Origin: a virus
DNA: 26,154 nucleotides
Direction: 5' to 3' (one strand)
Virus record (IMG/VR): IMGVR_UViG_3300047678_000503
Span: 1-26,154 of that record
The position numbers and the translations under genes are program-made. Positions 1-5,986 of the stretch are shown here, in pieces (within the stretch, counting starts at the first letter, position 1; each line of letters begins with the position of its first letter). Under the pieces are notes generated by a model. It did not search any database and was not told where the DNA came from. It saw nothing but the letters and a program-made list of their open reading frames with translations.

Positions 1-2
1 AA

Positions 3-86
3 GGTGGGTTAATCATCGGGCAACTTTCAAAAGTTGTAGCTGGTCGGATTATAAGTACAAATCCAAAATGGAAACGCCCGCTGTAG
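3..86 (+). CDS. C-terminal end of an upstream gene (partial)
   Basis: The frame starting at base 3 is open and ends at TAG 84-86, giving 27 residues that finish PKWKRPL. The gene would begin left of the window, so family and function cannot be read. The choice of frame rests on its protein-like residue mix and on the stop lying only 5 bases before the attC-like box at 92-98, the spacing expected of a cassette gene. A second frame (from base 2) is open to TAA 95-97, so the frame is not certain. Confidence 0.35.
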   Translation, partial: GGLIIGQLSKVVAGRIISTNPKWKRPL

Positions 87-91
87 CTTGC

Positions 92-224
92 CCATAACGT
101 TTCTCGGCTTGGCGAGGTTTGGGACTTAGAAGCACAATCGCTCAATTTTAGTACAAATTTTAAATAGAAATACAAATGGAAAATTCAAAACAAAACCCCC
201 AATCTTGCCAAGCCGATGTTAGCG
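92..224 (+). other. attC-like imperfect inverted repeat (integron-type recombination site)
   Basis: The outer boxes are CCATAAC (92-98) and GTTAGCG (218-224), which share a TAAC/GTTA pair. Inside them TCGGCTTGGC (104-113) and GCCAAGCCGA (207-216) are perfect 10-base complements. Pairing continues inward, with some wobble, between 114-123 and about 197-206, leaving a loop of roughly 70 bases. The left spacer is 5 bases (99-103) and the right spacer 1 base (217). The order R''-L''-loop-L'-R', the asymmetric spacer and the long variable loop are how integron attC sites are built. The outer boxes fit the classical RYYYAAC/GTTRRRY consensus only loosely, so this is an attC-like call. No integron integrase is in the window. 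Confidence 0.5.
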
Positions 225-628
225 GTTCGGCTTTTTCTCTGCACGATTTAAAGTGTGGAAATGTTTTAAATTATAATACAGCAGAAGGAGAAATTTTGCC
301 TTCTGTAATTGACTGGCAAGACCTTAAATGGCTTAGCGAAGACCCGAAAGGATTTAATTTAGTCCACTCGCCTATTCCGCTTACCGCAGAACATTTAAAG
401 ACGTTTGGTTTTTCTGATGGCGATTATAAAGATGGCTACATTGGTAAAGACTTTAAAAGTGGCGGCATGATTTTAGATTTTGTATTGTCGAAACCACATA
501 CAAAAGGCGAATGGAACACAACGTATACTTTCGATTTTGAGGGTCATAGGTTTAGCAAAATGGAATTTGTCCACGAGTTGCAAAATTTCTACTTCGGTTT
601 AACTGGGGAGTGGCTGTCTTTAAGCTGA
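176..628 (+). CDS. Small Bacteroidota mobile-element protein, cassette-borne
   Basis: This 150-residue cytosolic protein has no signal peptide or membrane segment. Its C-terminus (VHELQNFYFGLTGEWLSL) and central PIPLTAEHLKTFGF match, from memory, a family of small uncharacterised proteins common in Bacteroidota phages and mobile elements, which end in a V-H-x-L-Q-N-x-Y-x-x-L-T-G-x-x-L motif. No biochemical role is known to me. The homologous part seems to start near residue 20. The first 15 or so codons are encoded by the right half of the attC-like site, as if the gene borrows its start from the recombination site. ATG 176 is the only reasonable start. The stop codon abuts the next attC-like half site at 629, the arrangement expected of a one-gene cassette. 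Coding is likely, function unknown. Confidence 0.7.
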   Translation: MENSKQNPQSCQADVSGSAFSLHDLKCGNVLNYNTAEGEILPSVIDWQDLKWLSEDPKGFNLVHSPIPLTAEHLKTFGFSDGDYKDGYIGKDFKSGGMILDFVLSKPHTKGEWNTTYTFDFEGHRFSKMEFVHELQNFYFGLTGEWLSLS

Positions 629-650
629 CCGCTAACGTTTGTATTGGCGC
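629..650 (+). other. 5' half of a second attC-like site (R''-L'' only)
   Basis: CCGCTAAC (629-636) directly follows the stop codon of the 176-628 gene and is the exact complement of GTTAGCGG at 218-225, the box at the start of the same gene. The spacer and arm GTTTGTATTGGCGC resemble 99-113 of the first site. The matching arm (GCGCCAATAC) is not found downstream, so only half a site remains. This is expected if the array is interrupted here by phage or other DNA. Confidence 0.4.
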
Positions 651-682
651 AACTAATGCTTTCAACTTGCTTGCATATTGCT

Positions 683-895
683 ATGAAAGTTAAAAAAAGT
701 ATACAGAAAAATTTTAGGGTTAGCCCAGAGGTAGCTAAGTGGATGGACGCGCACCCGCTAAGTAACAACGCGCTGGTAACATACGCCTTGCACCTGCTAA
801 TGCAGATAGAAGCCAACGCCACGCTGCCAATTAGTGGCAGTATGGTAAAAATTGAATACATAACCGGCCCCGAAGGCGATAAACTACCATTTTAA
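683..895 (+). CDS. Small hypothetical protein, first gene of the early run
   Basis: This gene encodes 70 residues, beginning MKVKKSIQKNFRVSPEVAKW and ending EGDKLPF. The N-terminal third is basic and is followed by a predicted helix around ALVTYALHLLM, an outline compatible with a small DNA-binding protein. I do not recognise the family. ATG 683 is preferred over ATG 656 and TTG 644 because the upstream codons overlap the attC-like half site and add residues of no clear character. It is followed after 3 bases by the 899 gene, so the two are probably cotranscribed. Confidence 0.5.
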   Translation: MKVKKSIQKNFRVSPEVAKWMDAHPLSNNALVTYALHLLMQIEANATLPISGSMVKIEYITGPEGDKLPF

Positions 896-898
896 TTT

Positions 899-1318
899 AT
901 GAATACCACGTACAGCATAAGCAGCAGCCGGTTTGATGGCGAAGTACGGGTTACTTACAACCCGGAAAAGTTGCTGGTAAAGTTTGAAGTAATTGGCAGT
1001 ATTGAGCATAAACGAATGATACAGGTTTTACGTTTGCTGCCGCTTACCTCAGACGAACTTAACGATCTTAAGAAAACCAGTAAAACAGTAGTAATACAAG
1101 AGGTTTTTGAAGAAATTACCTTTGACATGATGTGGAAGCGGTACGATGACAGCGACCGTAGCAGCAAGAAGAAAAGCCTTGCCAAATGGGCTAAAATGGA
1201 CGTAGCTAACCAGCGAAAAGCGTACTTTTTTTACGCCAAATACGTTCGCAGCCTTCCGCCTGGTGTTGCAAAAAAATACCTTACTACGTATTTGAACGAT
1301 GAGCTTTGGAATAATTAA
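899..1318 (+). CDS. Phage early protein with replication-protein-like C-terminus
   Basis: The protein has 139 residues. The C-terminal half (about residues 72-139) follows the layout F-x-x-M-W-x-x-Y, a run of lysines (SSKKKSLAKWAKM), then YLTTYLNDELWNN. That ending (T-Y-L-N-x-x-x-W) is typical of the tail of replication-associated proteins in many phages, where it follows a winged-helix region. Here the N-terminal half is a short beta-rich segment and no helicase-loader or primase motif is visible. It lies between two other small genes in a compact run. Role in replication is inference from the C-terminal pattern only. Confidence 0.55.
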   Translation: MNTTYSISSSRFDGEVRVTYNPEKLLVKFEVIGSIEHKRMIQVLRLLPLTSDELNDLKKTSKTVVIQEVFEEITFDMMWKRYDDSDRSSKKKSLAKWAKMDVANQRKAYFFYAKYVRSLPPGVAKKYLTTYLNDELWNN

Positions 1319-1320
1319 AT

Positions 1321-1328
1321 TACGTTTG
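1321..1328 (+). promoter_or_regulatory. Possible -7 element (TACGTTTG) upstream of the 1364 gene
   Basis: TACGTTTG matches the Bacteroidota -7 consensus TAnnTTTG exactly and lies 35 bases before ATG 1364. No TTTG sits at the usual 19-21 base spacing upstream: the nearest copies are at 1291-1294 and 1305-1308. The call is therefore weak. Confidence 0.28.
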
Positions 1329-1363
1329 AAACACTTTTAAAACGCATAAAACCAACAACAAAA

Positions 1364-1813
1364 ATGACAACAAAATCTCCATGGAAAACATGGCACAAGG
1401 TATTTCTTAGCATTGTTGCTGCTATTATCTTATTGTTTTTGCTCGTAATAAACAAGGCAGACAACGCTTATCAAGCATCGCTTACACCGCAGCAAAAAGA
1501 CAGCATTCGGAAAGTAAAAGAAGCAGCCAACCAGGCGGAGCGGATGGAAGAAGAAAAAAAAGACCGGGATAAGGTTATAAAAAAAGCGTTCAATGAATGG
1601 GATGGCAGCCATATAAATTTAGTAAAACTGGTAAAAGACAATATGAACGACCCCGGCAGCTTTGAGCACGTAGAAACAAAATATTGGGATAATGGCGATT
1701 ACCTTGTTTTAGAAATGAAATACCGGGGCAAAAATGCTTTTGGCGGTATAGTTACCCAAAGCATACGTGCCAAATCAGACCTGCAAGGGACTATTTTAAA
1801 AATATTGGAATAG
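1364..1813 (+). CDS. Membrane-anchored small protein with WDGSH...GKNAFGG domain
   Basis: The protein has 149 residues. A short basic N-terminus is followed by one membrane segment (about residues 12-29, FLSIVAAIILLFLLVI), then a charged, probably coiled-coil stretch rich in K and E (45-75). The C-terminal globular part (about 76-149) carries WDGSH, MNDPGSFEHVETKYWD and RGKNAFGG. I have seen this small domain in many bacterial and phage proteins of unknown function, often behind a membrane anchor or in lipoproteins. The C-terminal part should lie outside the cytoplasm. It ends the first early run: a promoter and leader separate it from the antirepressor gene. Confidence 0.6.
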   Translation: MTTKSPWKTWHKVFLSIVAAIILLFLLVINKADNAYQASLTPQQKDSIRKVKEAANQAERMEEEKKDRDKVIKKAFNEWDGSHINLVKLVKDNMNDPGSFEHVETKYWDNGDYLVLEMKYRGKNAFGGIVTQSIRAKSDLQGTILKILE

Positions 1814-1829
1814 AGCGAAAAATAAAAAA

Positions 1830-1860
1830 TTTGCTGTAAAAAACAATCATCCTATTTTCG
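1830..1860 (+). promoter_or_regulatory. Bacteroidota-type promoter for the antirepressor operon
   Basis: TTTG at 1830-1833 and TATTTTCG at 1853-1860 are separated by 19 bases. This fits the -33 TTTG / -7 TAnnTTTG promoter pattern with one mismatch in the -7 box. Transcription would start near 1867 and leave a leader of about 150 bases before ATG 2020. Confidence 0.45.
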
Positions 1861-1920
1861 CATCAGCTTTGAACGGCTACTATCAAATTTTTATGGTGCG
1901 AATTCAATTAAACTTATTGG

Positions 1921-1991
1921 CCGGAAGGTGGCGAGCAGTAATGCCGCCCGAATTTTTCATGCACCGCATGATAGTTGCCGTTCACTTCCGG
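1921..1991 (+). ncRNA. Foldable 5' leader (possible cis-regulatory RNA) of the antirepressor gene
   Basis: Three stems can form together. CCGGAAG (1921-1927) pairs with CTTCCGG (1985-1991). GGTGGC (1927-1932) pairs with GCCGCC (1943-1948), one G-U pair. CATGC (1958-1962) pairs with GCATG (1966-1970) around a 3-base loop. The result is a three-way-junction outline followed by a T-rich tract (1993-2000). Base 1927 is claimed by two stems. It resembles no riboswitch class I know. It could be a leader that folds by chance, an attenuator or an early regulatory RNA. Confidence 0.3.
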
Positions 1992-2019
1992 TCATTTTTT
2001 CATTTCTTAAATTTTTGCT

Positions 2020-2694
2020 ATGAACGGCAACAACAACAACAGACCAGTTCAGTCTTTAAATGAGCTACCTATTATTCAGCAGGGTGAAAACCTGCTTGTT
2101 TCTGCCAATTATCTACACAAACGGCTTAATGTTCCAACAAAGTTTTCGATGTGGATTCAAAGGCGTATTAATGAATACGGATTTGAACCCCGAATCGATT
2201 ACTTTGATTTCCCAAATTTGGGAATCAAAAGTGATGGTTTGCTTCCCAAATTTGGGAAGCAAAAAACAGGAAGCGGGGGTCATAATGCAAAAGATTATCT
2301 TCTTACGCTTGACACTGCTAAAGAGTTGGCAATGTTGGAATGCAATGAAGTTGGCAGACAAATTCGCCGTTATTTTATTTCCATTGAAAAGCGTTACAGG
2401 GATTGGATAGGTTTTATATTGCCAAGGCTGGAAATGGATTATGATTTGTTTGGACAGCGAGAAGGTTACAATTACTTACAATTACTTAAAGCTTGTGGGT
2501 GCAGTACGCATAGCGGTGCAAGAAGTGCCAGGCAGCGCAAAAACCCGCAAGAGTTTTGGCGCAATGGCAGGGGTGAACTTATTGTATCGGGAAAATATGG
2601 CAAGGCTATTATTACCAATACTATTGCCCGCAAGTTGAATATTGAAACCAAACAAAGGCGGCTTGCTGCTTTACCACAAGGAGGTGCCCAATGA
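2020..2694 (+). CDS. AntA/AntB antirepressor-like protein
   Basis: This 224-residue protein fits the AntA/AntB antirepressor family. Its N-terminal domain (about residues 15-130) runs ...LVSANYLHKRLNV...FSMWIQRRINEYGFE...DYF...GSGGHNAKDYLLTLDTAKELAMLECNEVGRQIRRYFISIEKRY. The D-Y-x-L-T-L-x-x-A-K-E-L-A-M and R-R-Y-F-I-x-x-E-K motifs are the family hallmarks. In known phages such proteins counter a lysogeny repressor or alter late gene choice. The C-terminal part (about 140-224) is basic and may bind DNA or a partner. Residues about 64-80 (FPNLGI...LPKFGK) form an insertion encoded by two copies of a perfect DNA palindrome. The gene ends in a 4-base ATGA overlap with the next gene. No repressor partner is seen in this window. 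Confidence 0.75.
   Translation: MNGNNNNRPVQSLNELPIIQQGENLLVSANYLHKRLNVPTKFSMWIQRRINEYGFEPRIDYFDFPNLGIKSDGLLPKFGKQKTGSGGHNAKDYLLTLDTAKELAMLECNEVGRQIRRYFISIEKRYRDWIGFILPRLEMDYDLFGQREGYNYLQLLKACGCSTHSGARSARQRKNPQEFWRNGRGELIVSGKYGKAIITNTIARKLNIETKQRRLAALPQGGAQ
2209..2258 (+). repeat. Twin palindromes inside the antirepressor gene
   Basis: The 16-base perfect palindrome TTCCCAAATTTGGGAA occurs at 2209-2224 and again at 2243-2258. The second extends to 20 bases (2241-2260). The copies are 34 bases apart, centre to centre. They are read in different frames as FPNLGI and LPKFGK within the domain insertion. Confidence 0.9.
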
Positions 2695-2936
2695 GTAAGC
2701 AAACAATTATCCAAAGCAAGTACAATATGGCGGGCGTGGTGCATTTGGCAGAAAAAGAATACGACCCGCAAAGCATGGTAAAGCATTTGGAAGAAATTGA
2801 TTGGGAATACACGCAGTATGCGCTAAAAGATACCGAACTATGCGGCCTTGCCCACGTAGCTGCCAATAGAATCTTTTTAAAAGAACTTATGGAAGCTTTT
2901 AGAGTAATGTTTGAAGAAATGCCCGAACAGAGGTAA
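2691..2936 (+). CDS. Small acidic hypothetical protein coupled to the antirepressor
   Basis: This gene encodes 81 residues, acidic and probably helical. Its start overlaps the stop of the antirepressor gene (ATGA at 2691-2694), so translation is likely coupled. No membrane segment, signal or known motif is visible. Family unrecognised. Its position suggests an early phage role with the antirepressor, but nothing in the protein shows what that role is. Confidence 0.6.
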   Translation: MSKQTIIQSKYNMAGVVHLAEKEYDPQSMVKHLEEIDWEYTQYALKDTELCGLAHVAANRIFLKELMEAFRVMFEEMPEQR

Positions 2937-2948
2937 TTCACAAAACCT

Positions 2949-3230
2949 ATGTGTAAAGGTTTAAAGGCCGTGCTTATTGATAGCGCGGCCTTTGCGTTTA
3001 TTTTTGCTACAGTTGTGGCTTATAATCGTAAAAATTACTTAAAAACTGTGCGGCATATTACAGAAGTGTATGCCAGCGTAAAAGAAACGGATGTGCCGGA
3101 TAGTAAGATTATAAGGCATGAGTTTCCCAAACGGGGCATTTATATAAGCTACCGCACCTGGATGAACATTAAGAACATGAAGCAAAGTGATGTGGTGCAG
3201 CAGCCTTACCGGCAAATAGACATGTTTTAA
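2949..3230 (+). CDS. Small phage hypothetical protein
   Basis: The gene encodes 93 residues starting 12 bases after the previous stop. Residues about 8-25 are hydrophobic and could be a weak membrane segment. The rest is basic and resembles short proteins found before late genes in Bacteroidota phages, which have the pattern I-Y-x-x-Y-x-x-Y/W-R-T-(W/Y)-x-x-x-x (here RGIYISYRTWMNI). No function is known to me. It is the last gene of the early plus-strand run, which ends at the terminator at 3311-3340. Confidence 0.5.
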   Translation: MCKGLKAVLIDSAAFAFIFATVVAYNRKNYLKTVRHITEVYASVKETDVPDSKIIRHEFPKRGIYISYRTWMNIKNMKQSDVVQQPYRQIDMF

Positions 3231-3232
3231 GC

Positions 3233-3268
3233 CTCACCCCCGGCCCCTCTCCTCAAAGGAGAGGGGAG
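3233..3268 (+). repeat. GC-rich hairpin repeat, copy 1
   Basis: CCCCTCTCC (3244-3252) and GGAGAGGGG (3258-3266) form a perfect 9-base stem with a TCAAA loop, preceded by CTCACCCCCGG. It belongs to a dispersed family: other copies are at 3341-3375, 10790-10821, 15005-15035 and a degenerate one at 20670-20696. It lies just 3' of a gene and may act as a transcript end or barrier. Confidence 0.7.
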
Positions 3269-3310
3269 AAATACAAGCAAATTTGATTAGGGTTGGAATA
3301 TTGGATTAAC

Positions 3311-3340
3311 GGGCGGTGTTTCTACACGGCCCATTTTTTT
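3311..3340 (+). terminator. Intrinsic terminator of the early plus-strand operon
   Basis: GGGC-G-GTGT (3311-3319) pairs with ACAC-G-GCCC (3324-3332), one G-G mismatch, around a TTCT loop. Seven T follow (3334-3340). The tract is on the plus strand, so it ends early transcription before the converging minus-strand late block. Confidence 0.7.
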
Positions 3341-3375
3341 GGCCCCACCCCAACCCTCCCCAAAGGAGAGGGGGT
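3341..3375 (+). repeat. GC-rich hairpin repeat, copy 2
   Basis: This is a second member of the CCCACCCC...CCTCCCC-AAA-GGAGAGGGG family, with an imperfect stem. Its right end touches the stop codon of the minus-strand gene at 3375, so it could form the 3' end of the late leftward transcript. Confidence 0.6.
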
Positions 3376-3875
3376 TAAACAGCCTTTTGAACGGCTAGCC
3401 TTGCCGTTGGTTTTGGTGCTTTTGCAATTACTGGCATGGCGCTGTTGTCTTTCATTTCGGTAGTAAAGGTTATCTCGTAAATGCGAACGCCATCTTCCCG
3501 TCTTATTCTACTGTTGTTGGTGCGTATGAGCGCACTGTAATTTTGCCCGCCGGTAAAGCCGTGCAAGGCAATGTACACATTGCGCAACAGCACAAAAATG
3601 CTATCAGCAGCTACTTTTTGCGTGAGCGGCGCACGCTGGCTGCTGTTGCTTAGGCGCAAATCGGCAATGCGCACTTTCACCTGCAATAATCCCAACTGTT
3701 GCAAATGGCCGCTGTTAGTCCATGTGGCAGAAACTACATCAACCAGGGCACAGGGCCATTTTACCGGCGGGTGGGGCTGGTAAAAATCAAGCTGCCCCCA
3801 ATCTTCGTCAATGTATTTTAATGCTGGCACTTTTAGGGCAAGGCGTGTGGTAACATCATCAATAATTTGTTCCAT
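3375..3875 (-). CDS. Tail terminator / head-tail completion protein (gp37-like position)
   Basis: The protein has 166 residues. It starts with an amphipathic helix (MEQIIDDVTTRLALKVPALK), then proline-rich PHPPVKWPCALVDV, then alternating beta strands (LLQVKVRIADL...YEITFTTEMKD). This alpha-beta outline with a central P-x-x-(F/W)-P-x-x-x-V/L-D motif is shared by tail terminators and Mu gp37-type proteins, which cap the tail and prepare it for joining to the head. Assignment rests on outline and position next to the gpG-like gene. It is the last gene of the leftward block, 12 bases after its upstream neighbour. Confidence 0.5.
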   Translation of the reverse strand: MEQIIDDVTTRLALKVPALKYIDEDWGQLDFYQPHPPVKWPCALVDVVSATWTNSGHLQQLGLLQVKVRIADLRLSNSSQRAPLTQKVAADSIFVLLRNVYIALHGFTGGQNYSALIRTNNSRIRREDGVRIYEITFTTEMKDNSAMPVIAKAPKPTARLAVQKAV

Positions 3876-3887
3876 ATTACTTTTTTA

Positions 3888-4439
3888 TTATTTTAGCCTT
3901 TGGGCAATGTAGGCAGCCAGTTCTTTTACATTTTCATCTAATACCTGCTGTACCATTTCATCCACCTTATTATGAGGGCCAATAAATTGCCGCTGTGGTA
4001 TTTTTAGTTTAGATCCCACTTTCATTAATGCCAACCCCTTGAAATATTCCGCTTCTTGTGTTAAGGCCATGTTCCTTTTGCTTTTGCTTACCTGTCCACT
4101 CTTTTTTGTGGTTACTCCCCCCGATGCCTTGTAATACATTGCCCAAAAGTATTTTTTCATAGCAGCGGTAACGGTAAGCGTGCCGCCTTCGTTGTGGATG
4201 GCAGCATACGGCATGCTGTTTGTGAAAGAAAGGCCGTTGCTAAGCACTTCCGTTTTGTTGCCCGCTCTCAGGTCACCAGTACGCATCATTAGGCTGCCAC
4301 GGCTTACCGCTCTTTTTGTGGCTGGCCATGCATCCGTAAAGAATGCTTTGCGCTCAAAATTGCGGTCAAATTCATCGGTAAGCTCTACCCGCAAGTCTTT
4401 AAGTACGTTGTGTAAAAAATTATCGAAAGTGGTGGCCAT
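3888..4439 (-). CDS. Phage virion morphogenesis protein, Mu gpG-like
   Basis: The protein has 183 residues. It shows the family layout of the phage virion morphogenesis proteins (Mu gpG, P2 gpS relatives): N-terminal helices, RGSLMMRTGDLRAG, then NSMPYAAIHNEGG, and a C-terminal PQRQFIG motif. The R-T-G-x-L-R, Y-A-x-I-H-x-x-G and P-x-R-x-F-(I/L)-G elements are diagnostic. The family acts in head or tail completion. It lies between the gpF-like and tail-terminator-like genes, as in Mu-like phages. A stretch KKSGQVSKSKRN (about residues 115-128) is a basic insert. The 61-base gap to the gpF-like gene holds half of a hairpin. Confidence 0.75.
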   Translation of the reverse strand: MATTFDNFLHNVLKDLRVELTDEFDRNFERKAFFTDAWPATKRAVSRGSLMMRTGDLRAGNKTEVLSNGLSFTNSMPYAAIHNEGGTLTVTAAMKKYFWAMYYKASGGVTTKKSGQVSKSKRNMALTQEAEYFKGLALMKVGSKLKIPQRQFIGPHNKVDEMVQQVLDENVKELAAYIAQRLK

Positions 4440-4486
4440 ATAATGTATTATATTTGTGGTGCCGGGATTGCGTATTCGGGCAGACT

Positions 4487-4515
4487 CAGGCGAAAAGGTT
4501 TTACTTTTTCGCCTG
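4487..4515. repeat. Perfect inverted repeat spanning the gpF-like stop codon
   Basis: CAGGCGAAAA (4487-4496) and TTTTCGCCTG (4506-4515) are perfect 10-base complements with a 9-base loop that contains the stop codon (4501-4503) of the minus-strand gpF-like gene. No T tract follows on the minus strand. On the plus strand TTTAATTTTT follows. It could be a transcript-stabilising hairpin or a scar of C-terminal module exchange. Confidence 0.6.
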
Positions 4516-5979
4516 TTTAATTTTTACTAACAGGTTTCCTTTTACAAGCCAGTTTATCTGATTGCCTAAAAAGTTAATGTCGTTAAAAGCTCTGTTTGAC
4601 AAGTAATCCACATCTTTTGCCGTAAAAGATTGTTGCAAGTCTGTAATTACAGGGATTGTTTCTTGCTCAGCCGCTTCTATCATCCTTTTTACGGCTTTAC
4701 TTTTTACTGTTGGCGTTTTTACGTCAAAGTATTGCTCCCCTATTTTTATATCTGGGTTTGAATTGCCTTTTATGCCTGGTAATAGCTTTGCCCTGGCTTC
4801 TTTTTCGCTAAAGTGTATTTCAGGGGGCATAAGCACGTTGCCGCCTTTTTTGGCAAATTCTTTAGCCACTGCCAGTACATTTTTAAAATCGCTTTTTTCG
4901 GGGTTTAAAAGCTGGTGTGCCAACACCTTTCCACCGCTGTCGTTATCGGAATGTAGGGTAGTATATTGATCTTCCACAGGTTTGGCATAAACGGCCTGTT
5001 TTTCTGCAACGCTGTACTTTTTCCCAAACCGTTCATCCGCCTGTTCATTCACCGCTTTTATGGCTTTGCACTTATCGTTGTTTTCATTGGCCAATTGCGT
5101 GTTGCAATTGCCGCTGTAGGTGTAGGGGTGGCCGGGCGGGAAAACCTTTTTCTCTTTACCGGCATTAAAGCGAAAAATTTCCGCTTTGTTTTTTCCATCC
5201 TTACCAATTTGGGTGGTGGCCACATCGCCTAATTTATTGGCTGTATCGCTATCGGTAACCTCGTATTTTCCTTTACGCACCTGTACGACTGTGCAGCGGC
5301 ACCGCCAGCCGTTTGGTGGGAAATAGCTGTTCCAAAAAGGGTCATCGACCGGCAGGGTAATATTGGCTAATGCCGCATGCGCTTTTCTTACTTTATCATC
5401 CTGTGCGGTACGGTATTGTAAATGGTAGCGGTCGCCATCCTGTTCGTACTGCTGCCATTTATCGGCCATTTGGGCGCTACGGGTTGCAAATATGTGTTCT
5501 GCTTCCAAATACTGTTCGTTGTATTTCGCCGATAACGGTTTTACATCCTGCAACCATTGCTGCCTTGGCTTTATGTTGCCATCGGGGTTTAGCAGCAAGT
5601 CGTTTGCTTCTTTTAGCTGGGTGTAGGTTTTCATGCTGCTAAACACAAAAACATTCTTTTCCAGCGCGGCCCTGATGGCAGGCGGCATTTGCTGGCTAAC
5701 GCCGGTGTTAACGGCGTTTTTAAGCACATTAAAAGTGCTTTCGGTAAGCTTTTTAACTGGTGCAGCCTGCAAATCGGCAGCGGCAAAGCCTTTATTGCCA
5801 TGCAGCCAGTTGGCGGCTTCATCAAAGGCGCTCATTACGGCTTTTATGCCAGGTATGCCGTCCAAGAGTATTTCGTGCGTGAGGGCACGCAAGGGTTCGC
5901 AGCATTCGGCATATAGCTTTTGCAACTGGTAATGCAGCCCTATGTAAACAGCCTTAGCCCCTTGTGTGTGGCAATACAA
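4501..5979 (-). CDS. Mu gpF-like minor head protein fused to a C-terminal nuclease-like domain
   Basis: The protein has 492 residues. The central head-morphogenesis domain (about 100-240) has the family signature: FSSMKTYTQLKEA, then QYRTAQDDKVRKAHAAL, then DDPFWNSYFPPNGWRCRC. In Mu, gpF is a minor capsid protein that helps shape the head. After about residue 340 an unrelated C-terminal module follows. Its core KGNSNPDIKIGEQYFDVKTP, then helices and VITDLQQSF, resembles the tRNase/BECR-type or PD-(D/E)xK-like toxin tips of CdiA and other polymorphic toxins, with D...DxK as likely active residues. Fusions of gpF with such nucleases are known as phage polyvalent proteins, thought to be injected with the DNA. 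No immunity gene is adjacent. The start is uncertain: TTG 5979 lies in a hairpin loop, and the first ATG is at codon 49. Confidence 0.75.
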   Translation of the reverse strand: MYCHTQGAKAVYIGLHYQLQKLYAECCEPLRALTHEILLDGIPGIKAVMSAFDEAANWLHGNKGFAAADLQAAPVKKLTESTFNVLKNAVNTGVSQQMPPAIRAALEKNVFVFSSMKTYTQLKEANDLLLNPDGNIKPRQQWLQDVKPLSAKYNEQYLEAEHIFATRSAQMADKWQQYEQDGDRYHLQYRTAQDDKVRKAHAALANITLPVDDPFWNSYFPPNGWRCRCTVVQVRKGKYEVTDSDTANKLGDVATTQIGKDGKNKAEIFRFNAGKEKKVFPPGHPYTYSGNCNTQLANENNDKCKAIKAVNEQADERFGKKYSVAEKQAVYAKPVEDQYTTLHSDNDSGGKVLAHQLLNPEKSDFKNVLAVAKEFAKKGGNVLMPPEIHFSEKEARAKLLPGIKGNSNPDIKIGEQYFDVKTPTVKSKAVKRMIEAAEQETIPVITDLQQSFTAKDVDYLSNRAFNDINFLGNQINWLVKGNLLVKIKQAKK

Positions 5980-5986
5980 TTGCCAC
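5968..5986. repeat. Hairpin around the putative gpF-like start
   Basis: GTGGCAA (5968-5974) and TTGCCAC (5980-5986) are perfect complements with a 5-base loop, in the 11-base gap between portal and gpF-like genes. CCCC and GGGG flank it at 5958-5961 and 5987-5990. The likely TTG start on the minus strand falls in the loop and stem edge, so folding could limit translation of the fusion protein. Confidence 0.55.

Noticed and set aside
811-843. Right half of the second attC-like site (GCCAATTAGTGG)
   Set aside because: The match is short, lies within the coding sequence of the 683 gene and does not complement the GTATTGGCGC arm.
1869-2063. Possible small gene in the antirepressor leader
   Set aside because: It begins with a TTG start, overlaps the antirepressor start in another frame, ends in a poly-Gln artefact from CAA repeats and has no protein-like pattern.
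4446-4454. Promoter with TATATTTG -7 box on the plus strand
   Set aside because: The box points into the antisense of the gpF gene and has no TTTG at the right distance upstream.
4440-4500. Immunity gene for the nuclease-like gpF C-terminus
   Set aside because: The 61-base gap is too short, and it contains only half of a hairpin. The next gene is a clear gpG-like morphogenesis protein.
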